Assembly (NCBI GenBank): GCA_964618975.1
Contig: CAZUDI010000072.1
Span: 1-17,116, forward strand
DNA from: CAZUDI01 sp964618975
GTDB lineage: Bacteria > Desulfobacterota > Desulfomonilia > UBA1062
DNA length: 17,116 nucleotides
Reading direction: 5' to 3'
Shown here: piece by piece, positions 1-6,794 of the stretch
How the letters are laid out: each line of letters opens with the position of its first letter
Numbering within the stretch: the first letter of the stretch is position 1
Position numbers and translations under genes: made by a program
The notes under the pieces: generated by a model
Seen by the model: the letters and a program-made list of their open reading frames with translations, nothing else
Database searches by the model: none
What the model was told of the DNA's origin: nothing

Positions 1-7
1 TCGACAG

Positions 8-77
8 GCGCAACTGTAGGCATCACCGGCGGCTGTAAGCCGTCCGGTGGATGACCCGGTGGATGACTTTGTTGGGA
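8..77 (-). other. attC-like recombination site
   Basis: On the minus strand the order is TCCCAAC (R''-like, 77-71), a short spacer, an imperfect stem, a spacer CCTACA, and GTTGCGC (R'-like, 14-8). Each outer box deviates at one position from the RYYYAAC/GTTRRRY consensus but keeps the AAC and GTT triplets. On the plus strand the arm 21-34 pairs with 38-53 around a GTA loop. It leaves two unpaired bases on one arm, T43 and one G of 49-50. Known attC bottom strands likewise carry unpaired T and G bases that set recombination polarity. Without the extra 12-bp repeat copy the site would be 58 bp, near the minimum attC size. Confidence 0.55.
44..67. repeat. Perfect 12-bp tandem duplication inside the attC-like site
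   Basis: CCGGTGGATGAC occurs twice back to back (44-55 and 56-67) without a mismatch. It duplicates one arm of the attC-like hairpin, so either copy could pair with the opposite arm at 21-29. Confidence 0.85.
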
Positions 78-575
78 CTATTCATCAAGATATGTTGCAT
101 CTCTAAATTCAGGTGGAATGACGTGAACAAGTTCACCGTCAATATCTATTCCATATTTAACAGATAAGTAGGCAATCTGGACGCCGTTCATTGCACGAAA
201 ACGACCAAGTTGAGTCATGAAAGAAAAGGGACCTCCCCAGCTGACACCCATGCGACCCTTTGTACTATCAAGATATTCCCGACATGCCGCGCGCATTGCT
301 TTCTAAAGATGCGCAGAAACTTCAGAACCTTCAGGCAAGCGTTTGAGTGCTGATGTAAGTTCGGCTCTGATTGCATGAATAGAATCAGTGACCTCTTGAT
401 TCAATTCATGTGCATAATCATTGTAAAGTGCACGACGATCCTCAAGAAAAATAAACGTCTCTCTAACAATCTCACGCTCTGCCTCAGCAGGATTCCACGA
501 GACACCGAAAAAAGGAAGAGAGATACCTGTTATGCGATTTGCAATCTCTTTAAATTTTACCTTTGTTTCAGACAT
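78..575 (-). pseudogene. Conserved hypothetical protein (DUF6650-like), interrupted by in-frame TAG
   Basis: Two adjacent reading frames, 575-303 (90 residues) and 296-78 (72 residues), lie in the same frame. They are separated only by TAG (305-303) and the two codons AAA GCA. Read through, they give one protein of about 165 residues. It starts with KFKEIANRITGISLPFFGVS-type sequence and continues across the stop into KAMRAACREYLD. From memory this matches a small conserved family I know as DUF6650 in length and in both halves; I cannot verify that. Its function is unknown. The start at 575 is supported by GAGGAA eight bases upstream. The gene has no transmembrane segment or signal peptide. 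It sits in the putative integron cassette and would depend on an outside promoter. The stop may be a recent nonsense mutation, a sequencing error, or a suppressed amber codon. If it is not suppressed, the product is a 90-residue fragment. Confidence 0.6.
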
Positions 576-610
576 CGTTTTAATTCCTCACGAGTCCCAA
601 CAATTACTAT

Positions 611-656
611 GCCGCAATTTTGCCATCTACCAGGCCGTCAGATGAGCAATTGCAGC
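611..656. other. Imperfect palindrome beside the cassette
   Basis: On the plus strand the arm 611-628 pairs with 640-656 around an 11-base loop. It leaves two extra T bases on one arm and one extra A on the other, plus one mismatch. It lies nine bases from the GTTGGGA core site, where the neighbouring recombination site (attC or attI) of a cassette would be. No matching R''-like box is found on its far side, so it could be a degenerate site or an unrelated hairpin. Confidence 0.4.
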
Positions 657-792
657 AATATCATGAAATCCTACTATTCTTTTCCCTTGCCGATCCGCCG
701 ACGATTATAGCATCATTTCCCGGCTACACAATCATTTATCGCTTAATCCTGTGCGATGAGGTTGAATTAGTCTCCGGTGGATCGGTCGGAGG

Positions 793-834
793 CCCCTGCC
801 TTCCCGCAGGGGAGTCCCGACGGCTCAGCCGTCG
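793..834 (-). terminator. Double hairpin at the end of the glycosylase gene
   Basis: Two hairpins lie side by side. CGACGGC/GCCGTCG (818-834) has the glycosylase TGA stop codon as its three-base loop. CCCCTGC/GCAGGGG (793-812) has a six-base loop. No T-run follows on the minus strand, so this is not a classic intrinsic terminator; it could act in mRNA 3' end protection or weak termination. The first hairpin is kept intact in the decayed copy at 7608-7624. Confidence 0.4.
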
Positions 835-1586
835 CGCAGCCACGGGGCCAGGCTGCCGTCGGGCAGCATCCAGTCGGGATGGGCCTGGCCCTGCTCCTCC
901 AGGAGCCGCCGCCGGCAGACCGACCAGTCCCCGCGGCAGTAGGTCTCCACCCAGCGGGGGTCCAGGCGGCCCTGGGCGGTGAAGCGCCGCAGGGGGCAGA
1001 GGGCATACCAGGAGCAGGGGCGGGCCAGGACCGCGAGCCGGGCATAGAGAGCGCGGACCGCCTCCAGCCGGGTCCGGTGGTAGAGCAGGGAGGAGGGGTG
1101 CGGCAGGGGATAGATCTTGAGCGGTCCGCCGACGAAGAGCGCGCCGATATGGCGGGCGAAATCGGCGCGCGCCCCGGAGGCGGCCACGCCGCAGCGCGCC
1201 AGGGTCTGCCGGGTGGCGTAGTAGCCCAGGGGGACGAGGACCTCGGGCCGCACCAGGGCGAGCTCGCGCCCCAGAAGGGGCGCGCAGGCGTCGATCTCGG
1301 CCTGGCGCGGACGGCGGTTGTGCGGCAGGTGGCACTTGACGAGGTTGGTCATATAGAGTGCCGCGCGCTCCAGCCCGGCCGCGCCCAGAAGATCGTCGAG
1401 GATCGGCCCGGAGGGCCCGCAGAACATGCGGGCCTCCCGGTCCTCGCGCTCGCCCGGGGCCTGGGCGATGAGCATGAGGCGCGCCTTTGGGTCCCCCTCG
1501 CCGGGCAGGGCGTGCCGGCGCGGGCCGGCGAGCTCGCAGGCGCGGCAGGCGCGGATGTCCTCTTCCAGCTTGTCTCTCTCGCTCAT
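825..1586 (-). CDS. Uracil-DNA glycosylase, family 4-like, with C-terminal cysteine-containing extension
   Basis: This is a predicted cytoplasmic repair enzyme that removes uracil from DNA to start base excision repair. Cys14, Cys17, Cys85 and Cys101 sit exactly where family-4 enzymes ligate a [4Fe-4S] cluster. The active-site region APGEREDREARMFCGPSG (43-60) includes Phe55, expected to stack on uracil. TNLVKCHLP (80-88) and LPHPSSLLYH (161-170) are the later motifs. Motif A has Gln42 where I expect Glu in many relatives. Residues 190-253 form an extra domain with Cys191, Cys197, Cys217 and Cys224 and the ending PDWMLPDGS...WLRDG. I recall similar tails on some archaeal and bacterial homologues; it could bind metal. 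The 253-residue length reflects this tail, since the core is about 190. The start at 1586 has only a weak AAGAG upstream. The gene lies 79 bp downstream of the PDZ-TPR gene and is probably co-transcribed. Confidence 0.87.
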   Translation of the reverse strand: MSERDKLEEDIRACRACELAGPRRHALPGEGDPKARLMLIAQAPGEREDREARMFCGPSGPILDDLLGAAGLERAALYMTNLVKCHLPHNRRPRQAEIDACAPLLGRELALVRPEVLVPLGYYATRQTLARCGVAASGARADFARHIGALFVGGPLKIYPLPHPSSLLYHRTRLEAVRALYARLAVLARPCSWYALCPLRRFTAQGRLDPRWVETYCRGDWSVCRRRLLEEQGQAHPDWMLPDGSLAPWLRDG

Positions 1587-1665
1587 GGCTCTTCGGCGGC
1601 GGCCGGGTTTTCTGAAGGTCGCGGCCGTATCATTCTTCCGGATTGTCGCTCCCTGCCCGGCCCCT

Positions 1666-3132
1666 TCAGTCGCGGTTGAACTCCTGTATCTCTTTGGTCA
1701 CGCCGTCGATGGCCTTGAAGATACCCTTTATGAGGGCGTCCTCGCCTGAGCGTTGCGGGGAAGAACGCCCGGCCTCAGGGGTCGGGGCGGGCTTGAGCGC
1801 GGCCAGGCGCCGGCGGGCCTGGTCCTTCCTGGCGCCATCGGCCGGGTTGAAGTCGAGGTAGCGCTGGTAATAGTAGGCCGCGTCCTCTCTGCGGCCGAGC
1901 CTGTCATTGCTCTCGGCCAGCAGATAGGTGCAGCGGTGGCGCCCGGGGTTGATCTGATGGCCCGCAAGGAGCGTGCGGCGGGCCTCGCTGAAGCGTCCCA
2001 GCTGCAGGTAGCAATCCCCCAGCTCCTCGTGATCGAAGATCTTGGTCCAGCCCGGTTCGCGCAGTTCGATGGCGTGTTCCAGGGCGCGGGCGGCCTCGGC
2101 ATAGCGCTTCTGGGCGCTCAAGACCGTGCCCAGGAGATACCGGGGATAGTGCCCGTCGGCCAGGCCCAGCGAGGCCCTGAGCAGCGGCTCGGCCGCGGCG
2201 TGACACCCCAGGCGATGGTGGCACAGGGCCAGGTAGGTATAGCTGTTGTTGCCTCTGGGATCGAGTTCGATGGCGCGGGCATACAGGGGGGCGGCCGCGG
2301 CGTAGTCTTGCTTGTCCTTGAGGGCGGCGGCCTGTTTGTACACCACCTGGGCCTTTGCGTAGTCGTCCTGCCGGCGCGCTTCGAGCGCCGGGCGGTCGAG
2401 GGCCGCCAGGGGGATGCTCAAGTCGAAGACCCTCTCGCCGCGCCGGATGCGCAGATCGAGCGGCGTGTGGGCGGCCTTGGCGGAGACCAGCTCGACGAAG
2501 CCCTCAGGGCTCAGCTCTCCGCCGGTGGCATCGCGGCCGTCGACCATCAGGATCTCGTCGCCCATCTGCAGCCCGGATGATGCCGCCGGTGAATCCGTTA
2601 TGGTATTGATCACGTGCAGCCCGTCGGAGGCACTCTGGGGCAGGATCAGCCCTAGGTAAGGCGGCGCCGGCTTGCTCGCAACCGGGTGCTCGCCTGCGGC
2701 TGCGGGGTGCGCGATATGGGACAACCCCGTCACCGATGCATCCGGTGAGGCATCTGCGAAGTGCAGCATGATGCCCTGGACGGCATAGGTCTCGCTGCGC
2801 CGGCCGAGCAGGTCGTTGTCACACTCGTCCGGCTCTCCCAGGGAAAACCACTGCCGCACCTGGGCGGCCGTATAGGGCTTCAGGAAGGTAAGCTTGATCA
2901 CCGCGACGGTCTGCCCGTCATCGCCCAGACGCACCGAGAGCGCCTTGAGGTCGTGGCCGGCCGGGTCGTAGGCCAGGGTGCGCCCACCGGAGAGAATCTG
3001 CAGCGGGGAGCCCAGGGCCGTGTCGGCCGCGGCGCGGGTGGAGACCCCGGGGGTCAGTCCTGCATAGGTCGCGCCCAAAACGGGCGCGGCCCCGGCCAGC
3101 GCCAGCAGCACACCGATCATCGCTCGTTTCAT
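1666..3132 (-). CDS. Exported PDZ-TPR protein of unknown role
   Basis: With the start at 3132 the protein has 488 residues. Residues 1-21 (MKRAMIGVLLALAGAAPVLGA) form a signal peptide, so it is predicted periplasmic. Residues 23-150 include a short GLTPGVSTRAAADTALGSP stretch that resembles BamE/SmpA-like folds, which is weak evidence. Residues 158-242 are a PDZ domain with YLGL, the SGLQMGDEILMVDG core and an FVELV helix. Residues 259-435 hold several TPR units, for example ALYARAIELDP-type helices. The C-terminal 50 residues are basic to polar. The start was chosen because AAGGAG lies seven bases upstream and the signal peptide follows directly. An in-frame upstream ATG at 3315 also has AAGGAG and overlaps the previous stop as ATGA; it would add 61 residues before the signal peptide. 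PDZ and TPR domains both bind peptides or proteins, so a scaffold for the neighbouring secreted protein is plausible. Confidence 0.85.
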   Translation of the reverse strand: MKRAMIGVLLALAGAAPVLGATYAGLTPGVSTRAAADTALGSPLQILSGGRTLAYDPAGHDLKALSVRLGDDGQTVAVIKLTFLKPYTAAQVRQWFSLGEPDECDNDLLGRRSETYAVQGIMLHFADASPDASVTGLSHIAHPAAAGEHPVASKPAPPYLGLILPQSASDGLHVINTITDSPAASSGLQMGDEILMVDGRDATGGELSPEGFVELVSAKAAHTPLDLRIRRGERVFDLSIPLAALDRPALEARRQDDYAKAQVVYKQAAALKDKQDYAAAAPLYARAIELDPRGNNSYTYLALCHHRLGCHAAAEPLLRASLGLADGHYPRYLLGTVLSAQKRYAEAARALEHAIELREPGWTKIFDHEELGDCYLQLGRFSEARRTLLAGHQINPGRHRCTYLLAESNDRLGRREDAAYYYQRYLDFNPADGARKDQARRRLAALKPAPTPEAGRSSPQRSGEDALIKGIFKAIDGVTKEIQEFNRD

Positions 3133-3311
3133 CGCGGCGCTCCTTCTCGACTGGTGGTTGCGGTGGCACCTCACGGCGGCAACCGTTTCCTCCGCGAAGC
3201 CCCCTCTGTCTGAAAAAACCAACAAGGGTCTCGATCCTGCCTTTCCCGACGGTCGCGCATCCGCCAGGCTCACCCCGCCGGGGGTCTCTGCCATAGCTTT
3301 CTGGTCGGGGT

Positions 3312-6300
3312 TCATTGCCGCTCCTTGAGGACCGCCCCGCCGAAGGTCTGCTTGGTGGTGGCGTCCATCTCGACTTTCTGGTTCACGATGCCCTCCTGCC
3401 AGCCCTTCTTGGTCTTATACAGGTCGCTCACGCTGCCGCGCTTCTTCTCCTTCACCAGGGTCCCGCCGAAGGTCTTCATGGTCGTGGCATCCATCTCGAC
3501 GCTCTGATCGACGATGCCCTCGCGCCAGTTGGGCTTGTATCCGCGGCCGCTCATCAGGGAGGCTGGCGCGTCCGCTTTGGCGGAATCGCTCGCTTCTGGA
3601 GCGCTCTCGGCGCTGAAGGCGGCATAGCGGCTGGTGGTCACCAGGCCCACCCCGGCCACGTGGTGCAGGTAGCCCTTTTCGAGCAGCAATCCGACCGCTT
3701 CGGTCCCGTCGACGATATGATCGCTGCCGCGCATGCGGATAATGACCGTGGCGGCCTCGCTGCTGCGGAGCCGGGTGTAGACCCGGCCGTTTTTATCCAC
3801 CTCCACGGTCTCGATGGCGATGGCCTTGATGGCATAGTCGTCCTTGTCCTCTTCGGCCTCGGCCGGGTCTTCGTCCGGGGACTTCTCGTCCGTGTCGGTC
3901 TTGGCCACAAAGGCGGGCGCATCGCCGGGGGTATCCGCTGCGTCCTCCTCGTTCACGGACGATTTACGCGCCCAGGCCGGGAGGTCGTCCGCCTGGTCGC
4001 CCTGGGCCAGGCGCGCGGCCTCTTCCTCTTCGATCTTCTTGAAGTCGGCCATCATCTGGAAGAGGGCATACTGCCTTTCCAGGGCCGCAAAGAGCGCCAG
4101 GCGGCTGTCCACCTCGCGCGGGAACGTGGCCAGCAGCCGCATGAGGGTATTCTTCTTACGGTAGAAATCGGTCAGGTCGTCGTCCTGGCCATAGGTGGTG
4201 TTCAGCGTGATCATGCAGGCCGCAGCCCCGGTCTCGATGGTGGCCTTGTTCATGGCCAGGTCGCCGCGGTCGCGCTGCAGCTGGGCCATGAGCTCGGCGG
4301 CCCGGTCCAGGCCCTGGAGCGGATCGTCCGTATCGCGCAGCACGGCGCTCAGGTCTCCGGCGTGGCGGTCGAAATCGGCGAGCGACCCCTGGATAAATTC
4401 CATCTCGTCGAGCAGGGTCTGCAGGCGGACATCGAGCCGCTGCCGGTCGCGGGCCTGCTGCTGTTCGTCTGCGAACATGGCGTCCCAGGCCCCGCCGCGC
4501 TCGGGGCTCTGGCCGGCATGGCTGAAAAAGACGCGGTAGCTCTTGTAGTTGCCGGCCAGGTGCTTGTCCAGGACCTGCTTGAAGTTGGTGTTGAGCCGTT
4601 CGCGCTCCTTGTCGAGGTCATAGGCGTCGATCTCGCCCTTGTCGAAGCGCCGGGCGATGTCGGCCAGCTCGTCGGCCACGATATTGGCCAGGATCCGGCT
4701 CTGGGTGCTGTCGAAGACGATGTCGCTCTGGGCCTTGAGGGCCTTGTCGTAGAGCTCCTGCTTGCGGGCGTTCTGGGCCGCGGCATCGCCGCTGCGGCCG
4801 TAGTACATGCCCCCGAACTGGTACTGGGCCTCCCATTCCCTGTCGATCTGACGGCGGATCTCCTCCGGGCCCATCTGCAAAAAGGCGCCCAGGTTGTCCC
4901 GCTCCAGGAACAGGCGGTGCAGGACCGCGTCGGTCTTGTAGCCGCCGGCAATGGCCTCGGCGCAGTCCTGTCCGATATCCAGCCCGCCCTTGACCACCAG
5001 GCCGGCCACGAAGGCCGCGGCAAACCCGGCCCCCATGGTGCTGGCCGTGCCCTTGCCGGCCGCGGCCATGGCCGAGCCCACCACATTGCCGGCCGCATCG
5101 GCGGCCACGGCGCTCACCAGGGCCTTGGTCACCTCGGCCTGGCGTTCGGCCGGCCGGGCGCGGATAAAGGCGTCGGCCGCGGTGTAGCCGTAGCCCAGCA
5201 GCATGAGTCCCTTGGTCACCCCGGCCAGACGCGTCGCGCGGGCCAGGTCGTCCGCCTCCTGGCCGGGGAGCGGGGGGGCCTCGAAGGCATCGTCGATCAG
5301 GCCGCTCAGGCGGCGTTTGTTGTTTAGGTTGATCCGCTGCATCTCGTCGTCGGCCTGGCGCAGGAAATCGTCCAGGCTCTGGCCCTTGAGGGCGGCGCCG
5401 AGGGCCTCGTCGTCCCCGGTTCGCACCGCATCCTTGACCCGGCGGGCCTTGTCGTAGAGATCGCGGGTCTGCGGGTGGGTGGCCGGGTTGATGCCCGTGA
5501 CCCTGGCGTCGTCATCCAGCATGCGCTGGAGCATCTTGGCGGTATGGTCGGCCCGCTGGCGGTCGTCCATGCCCGCCAGGTGGCCCTTGTACTTGATCTC
5601 GTAGTCCGCCTCCACGATCCGGGCGCGGTCCATGTGGTTGTACTTGGCCTCGGCGAGGTTCTCCATGACGCTCTCGGTGGGCTGATCGGGCAGCAGCGCC
5701 ACATTGCCGTTTGCATCCAGGATGGGCCGGTTGTGTTTGTCGTAGCGCACGATATCGGCCCGGCAGTTCTTGGTAGGGTTGAGCATGTAGTTGTACTCCA
5801 GGGCGCGCTGACCGGCGGAGTCCGGGTAGCTCTCGTGGACGATATGCGGATATTTCTCGGCAAAGGCCGGGCTCAGCTTTCCGTGGGGGTCACGCGGAAA
5901 GAGGGTCACCTCGCCCGCCACCATGGTGCGGTCGATGAGCTGCGTATTGACCGTGCCGTCGGCGGCGACGACCGGTCGCCCGGTGGTCATGGCGGTATAG
6001 TGGATCATGGCGCGTTCGGTGACCGCTTCGGCATTCCCGCTCAGGCTGAAATTGGTCAGATCGATGTCCGCCGTGGCGCACTGCCGGATAAAGGTCTGCT
6101 TGTCGGCCAGACGCGCGGGATCGCCGGAAAAGATCACCTTGTTCTTCCACGAGCCGGTGGGCACCAGGGCATCGAGGGGTTTGTCGGCATGCGCCGCCAC
6201 GTCCCGGATGCCCTGGCTCATGGCGCGGGCCACGGTGGGGTAGCGCTGCTGACAGATCCGGAAGGCCAGCTCCACCTGCTGGGGGTCGCCCGAGTTGGCC

Positions 6301-6500
6301 ATGTCGATGACGATATTCTTGGCACTGGCCCACTGGGCGTACAACTGCCGTGACTGCTGGAGCCGGAACCCGTTCTTGAGCATCCAATCGATGGTGGCCT
6401 GTGGACTGGCGCCCAGGCCCGCCAGCGGGGTCGAGCATATGATGATCAGGGATAATATGCTGATGATCGGTCCTAATCGGTATGGGGGAGATGGCCTCAT
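3312..6500 (-). CDS. Large exported protein of unknown function with C-terminal tandem repeats
   Basis: I do not recognise this 1062-residue protein. Residues 1-31 form a signal peptide (hydrophobic core PIISILSLIIIC, likely cleavage after GLGA). The cysteine at 22 lacks a proper lipobox, so it is probably not a lipoprotein. Residues 32-400 look globular and polar. Residues 420-520 contain Ala/Gly-rich hydrophobic segments (around 424-446 and 460-510) that could insert in a membrane or form a glycine-zipper-like helix pair. Residues 545-830 are charged and helix-rich, likely coiled coil. Residues 822-888 are strongly acidic. A small domain follows (889-960), and two near-identical repeats end the chain. 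ATG at 6500 (AAAGGG upstream) was preferred over an in-frame TTG at 6566, which has no ribosome binding site and would put 22 residues before the signal peptide. Its stop overlaps an in-frame upstream start of the PDZ-TPR gene. A toxin-like or envelope-structural role is possible but unsupported. Confidence 0.75.
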   Translation of the reverse strand: MRPSPPYRLGPIISILSLIIICSTPLAGLGASPQATIDWMLKNGFRLQQSRQLYAQWASAKNIVIDMANSGDPQQVELAFRICQQRYPTVARAMSQGIRDVAAHADKPLDALVPTGSWKNKVIFSGDPARLADKQTFIRQCATADIDLTNFSLSGNAEAVTERAMIHYTAMTTGRPVVAADGTVNTQLIDRTMVAGEVTLFPRDPHGKLSPAFAEKYPHIVHESYPDSAGQRALEYNYMLNPTKNCRADIVRYDKHNRPILDANGNVALLPDQPTESVMENLAEAKYNHMDRARIVEADYEIKYKGHLAGMDDRQRADHTAKMLQRMLDDDARVTGINPATHPQTRDLYDKARRVKDAVRTGDDEALGAALKGQSLDDFLRQADDEMQRINLNNKRRLSGLIDDAFEAPPLPGQEADDLARATRLAGVTKGLMLLGYGYTAADAFIRARPAERQAEVTKALVSAVAADAAGNVVGSAMAAAGKGTASTMGAGFAAAFVAGLVVKGGLDIGQDCAEAIAGGYKTDAVLHRLFLERDNLGAFLQMGPEEIRRQIDREWEAQYQFGGMYYGRSGDAAAQNARKQELYDKALKAQSDIVFDSTQSRILANIVADELADIARRFDKGEIDAYDLDKERERLNTNFKQVLDKHLAGNYKSYRVFFSHAGQSPERGGAWDAMFADEQQQARDRQRLDVRLQTLLDEMEFIQGSLADFDRHAGDLSAVLRDTDDPLQGLDRAAELMAQLQRDRGDLAMNKATIETGAAACMITLNTTYGQDDDLTDFYRKKNTLMRLLATFPREVDSRLALFAALERQYALFQMMADFKKIEEEEAARLAQGDQADDLPAWARKSSVNEEDAADTPGDAPAFVAKTDTDEKSPDEDPAEAEEDKDDYAIKAIAIETVEVDKNGRVYTRLRSSEAATVIIRMRGSDHIVDGTEAVGLLLEKGYLHHVAGVGLVTTSRYAAFSAESAPEASDSAKADAPASLMSGRGYKPNWREGIVDQSVEMDATTMKTFGGTLVKEKKRGSVSDLYKTKKGWQEGIVNQKVEMDATTKQTFGGAVLKERQ
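3321..3527 (-). repeat. Two 27-residue repeats at the C-terminus of the large exported protein
   Basis: Residues 992-1018 and 1034-1060 both read W(R/Q)EGIV(D/N)Q(S/K)VEMDATT followed by TFGG and KE, 42 residues apart. Only about seven of the 27 positions differ. The shared DATT..TFGG core suggests a recently duplicated short structural or ligand-binding motif, and the chain ends two residues after the second copy. Confidence 0.85.
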
Positions 6501-6684
6501 GGGATGCCGCCCTTTGGGTTTTGACGTGATAGGGGATAATCTACAGGAAAACGCCGTTCTCTTCAACCCATAGACGGCGGGCGTGTCAGGCGCCCTTCTC
6601 TTTATCCCTGCTTTTTATAAACACTATGGAAACAGATCTCAGCCGAGAATATGTTTGAGCTTATTCCATTAAACGGCCCTTCAT

Positions 6685-6713
6685 AAGATAGATATTATTA
6701 AGCGATACGTCAA
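6685..6713 (-). promoter_or_regulatory. Sigma-70-type promoter for the large exported protein operon
   Basis: On the minus strand TTGACG (6713-6708) and TATCTT (6690-6685) are separated by exactly 17 bases. They lie in an AT-rich stretch about 185 bases upstream of the ATG at 6500. The leader would be roughly 175-180 nt. The rest of 6501-6794 shows no gene; a weak GGGCG/CGCCC inverted repeat lies near 6579-6595. Confidence 0.6.
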
Positions 6714-6794
6714 GCCCTATCTTTCATAATAAGGCGCTATCCGATGATTATCTCTGCGAGTTTTCCATCCTTCACGAATGTCCGGGAGGATGTG

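Larger units (their letters stand above)
14..600 (-). mobile_element. Putative integron gene cassette (one gene plus attC-like site)
   Basis: Read on the minus strand, a GTTGGGA core site (601-595) is followed within about 20 bases by a ribosome binding site and a small gene. The gene's TAG stop (80-78) is followed at once by TCCCAAC (77-71), an imperfect hairpin, and GTTGCGC (14-8). TCCCAAC is the exact reverse complement of GTTGGGA. That is expected when the first and last boxes of an attC site are split between the two ends of a linear cassette by recombination at G^TT. Size (587 bp), tight gene packing, one gene per unit and lower GC than the surroundings all fit a cassette. No integrase gene is visible, so this would be a lone or integrase-less cluster (CALIN type) lying downstream of the glycosylase gene. 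The cassette assignment is inference; the box complementarity and hairpin are directly visible. Confidence 0.55.

Noticed and set aside
375..710. 111-codon plus-strand frame over the cassette gene
   Set aside because: It is antisense to the conserved minus-strand gene, has no ribosome binding site that I can see, and its translation looks non-coding.
3315..5327. 670-codon open frame on the plus strand
   Set aside because: It is antisense to the large exported protein. The minus-strand frame has a promoter, signal peptide and clear C-terminal repeats, while this one has no recognisable domain; long shadow frames are common in GC-rich DNA.
6420..6440. Lipoprotein signal at Cys22 of the large exported protein
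   Set aside because: The residue before the cysteine is Ile and no lipobox is formed; an ordinary signal peptidase I site fits better.
6579..6620. Intrinsic terminator (GGGCG/CGCCC stem followed by a T-rich stretch on the plus strand)
   Set aside because: No plus-strand gene lies upstream to be terminated, and on the minus strand it falls inside the leader of the large exported protein gene.
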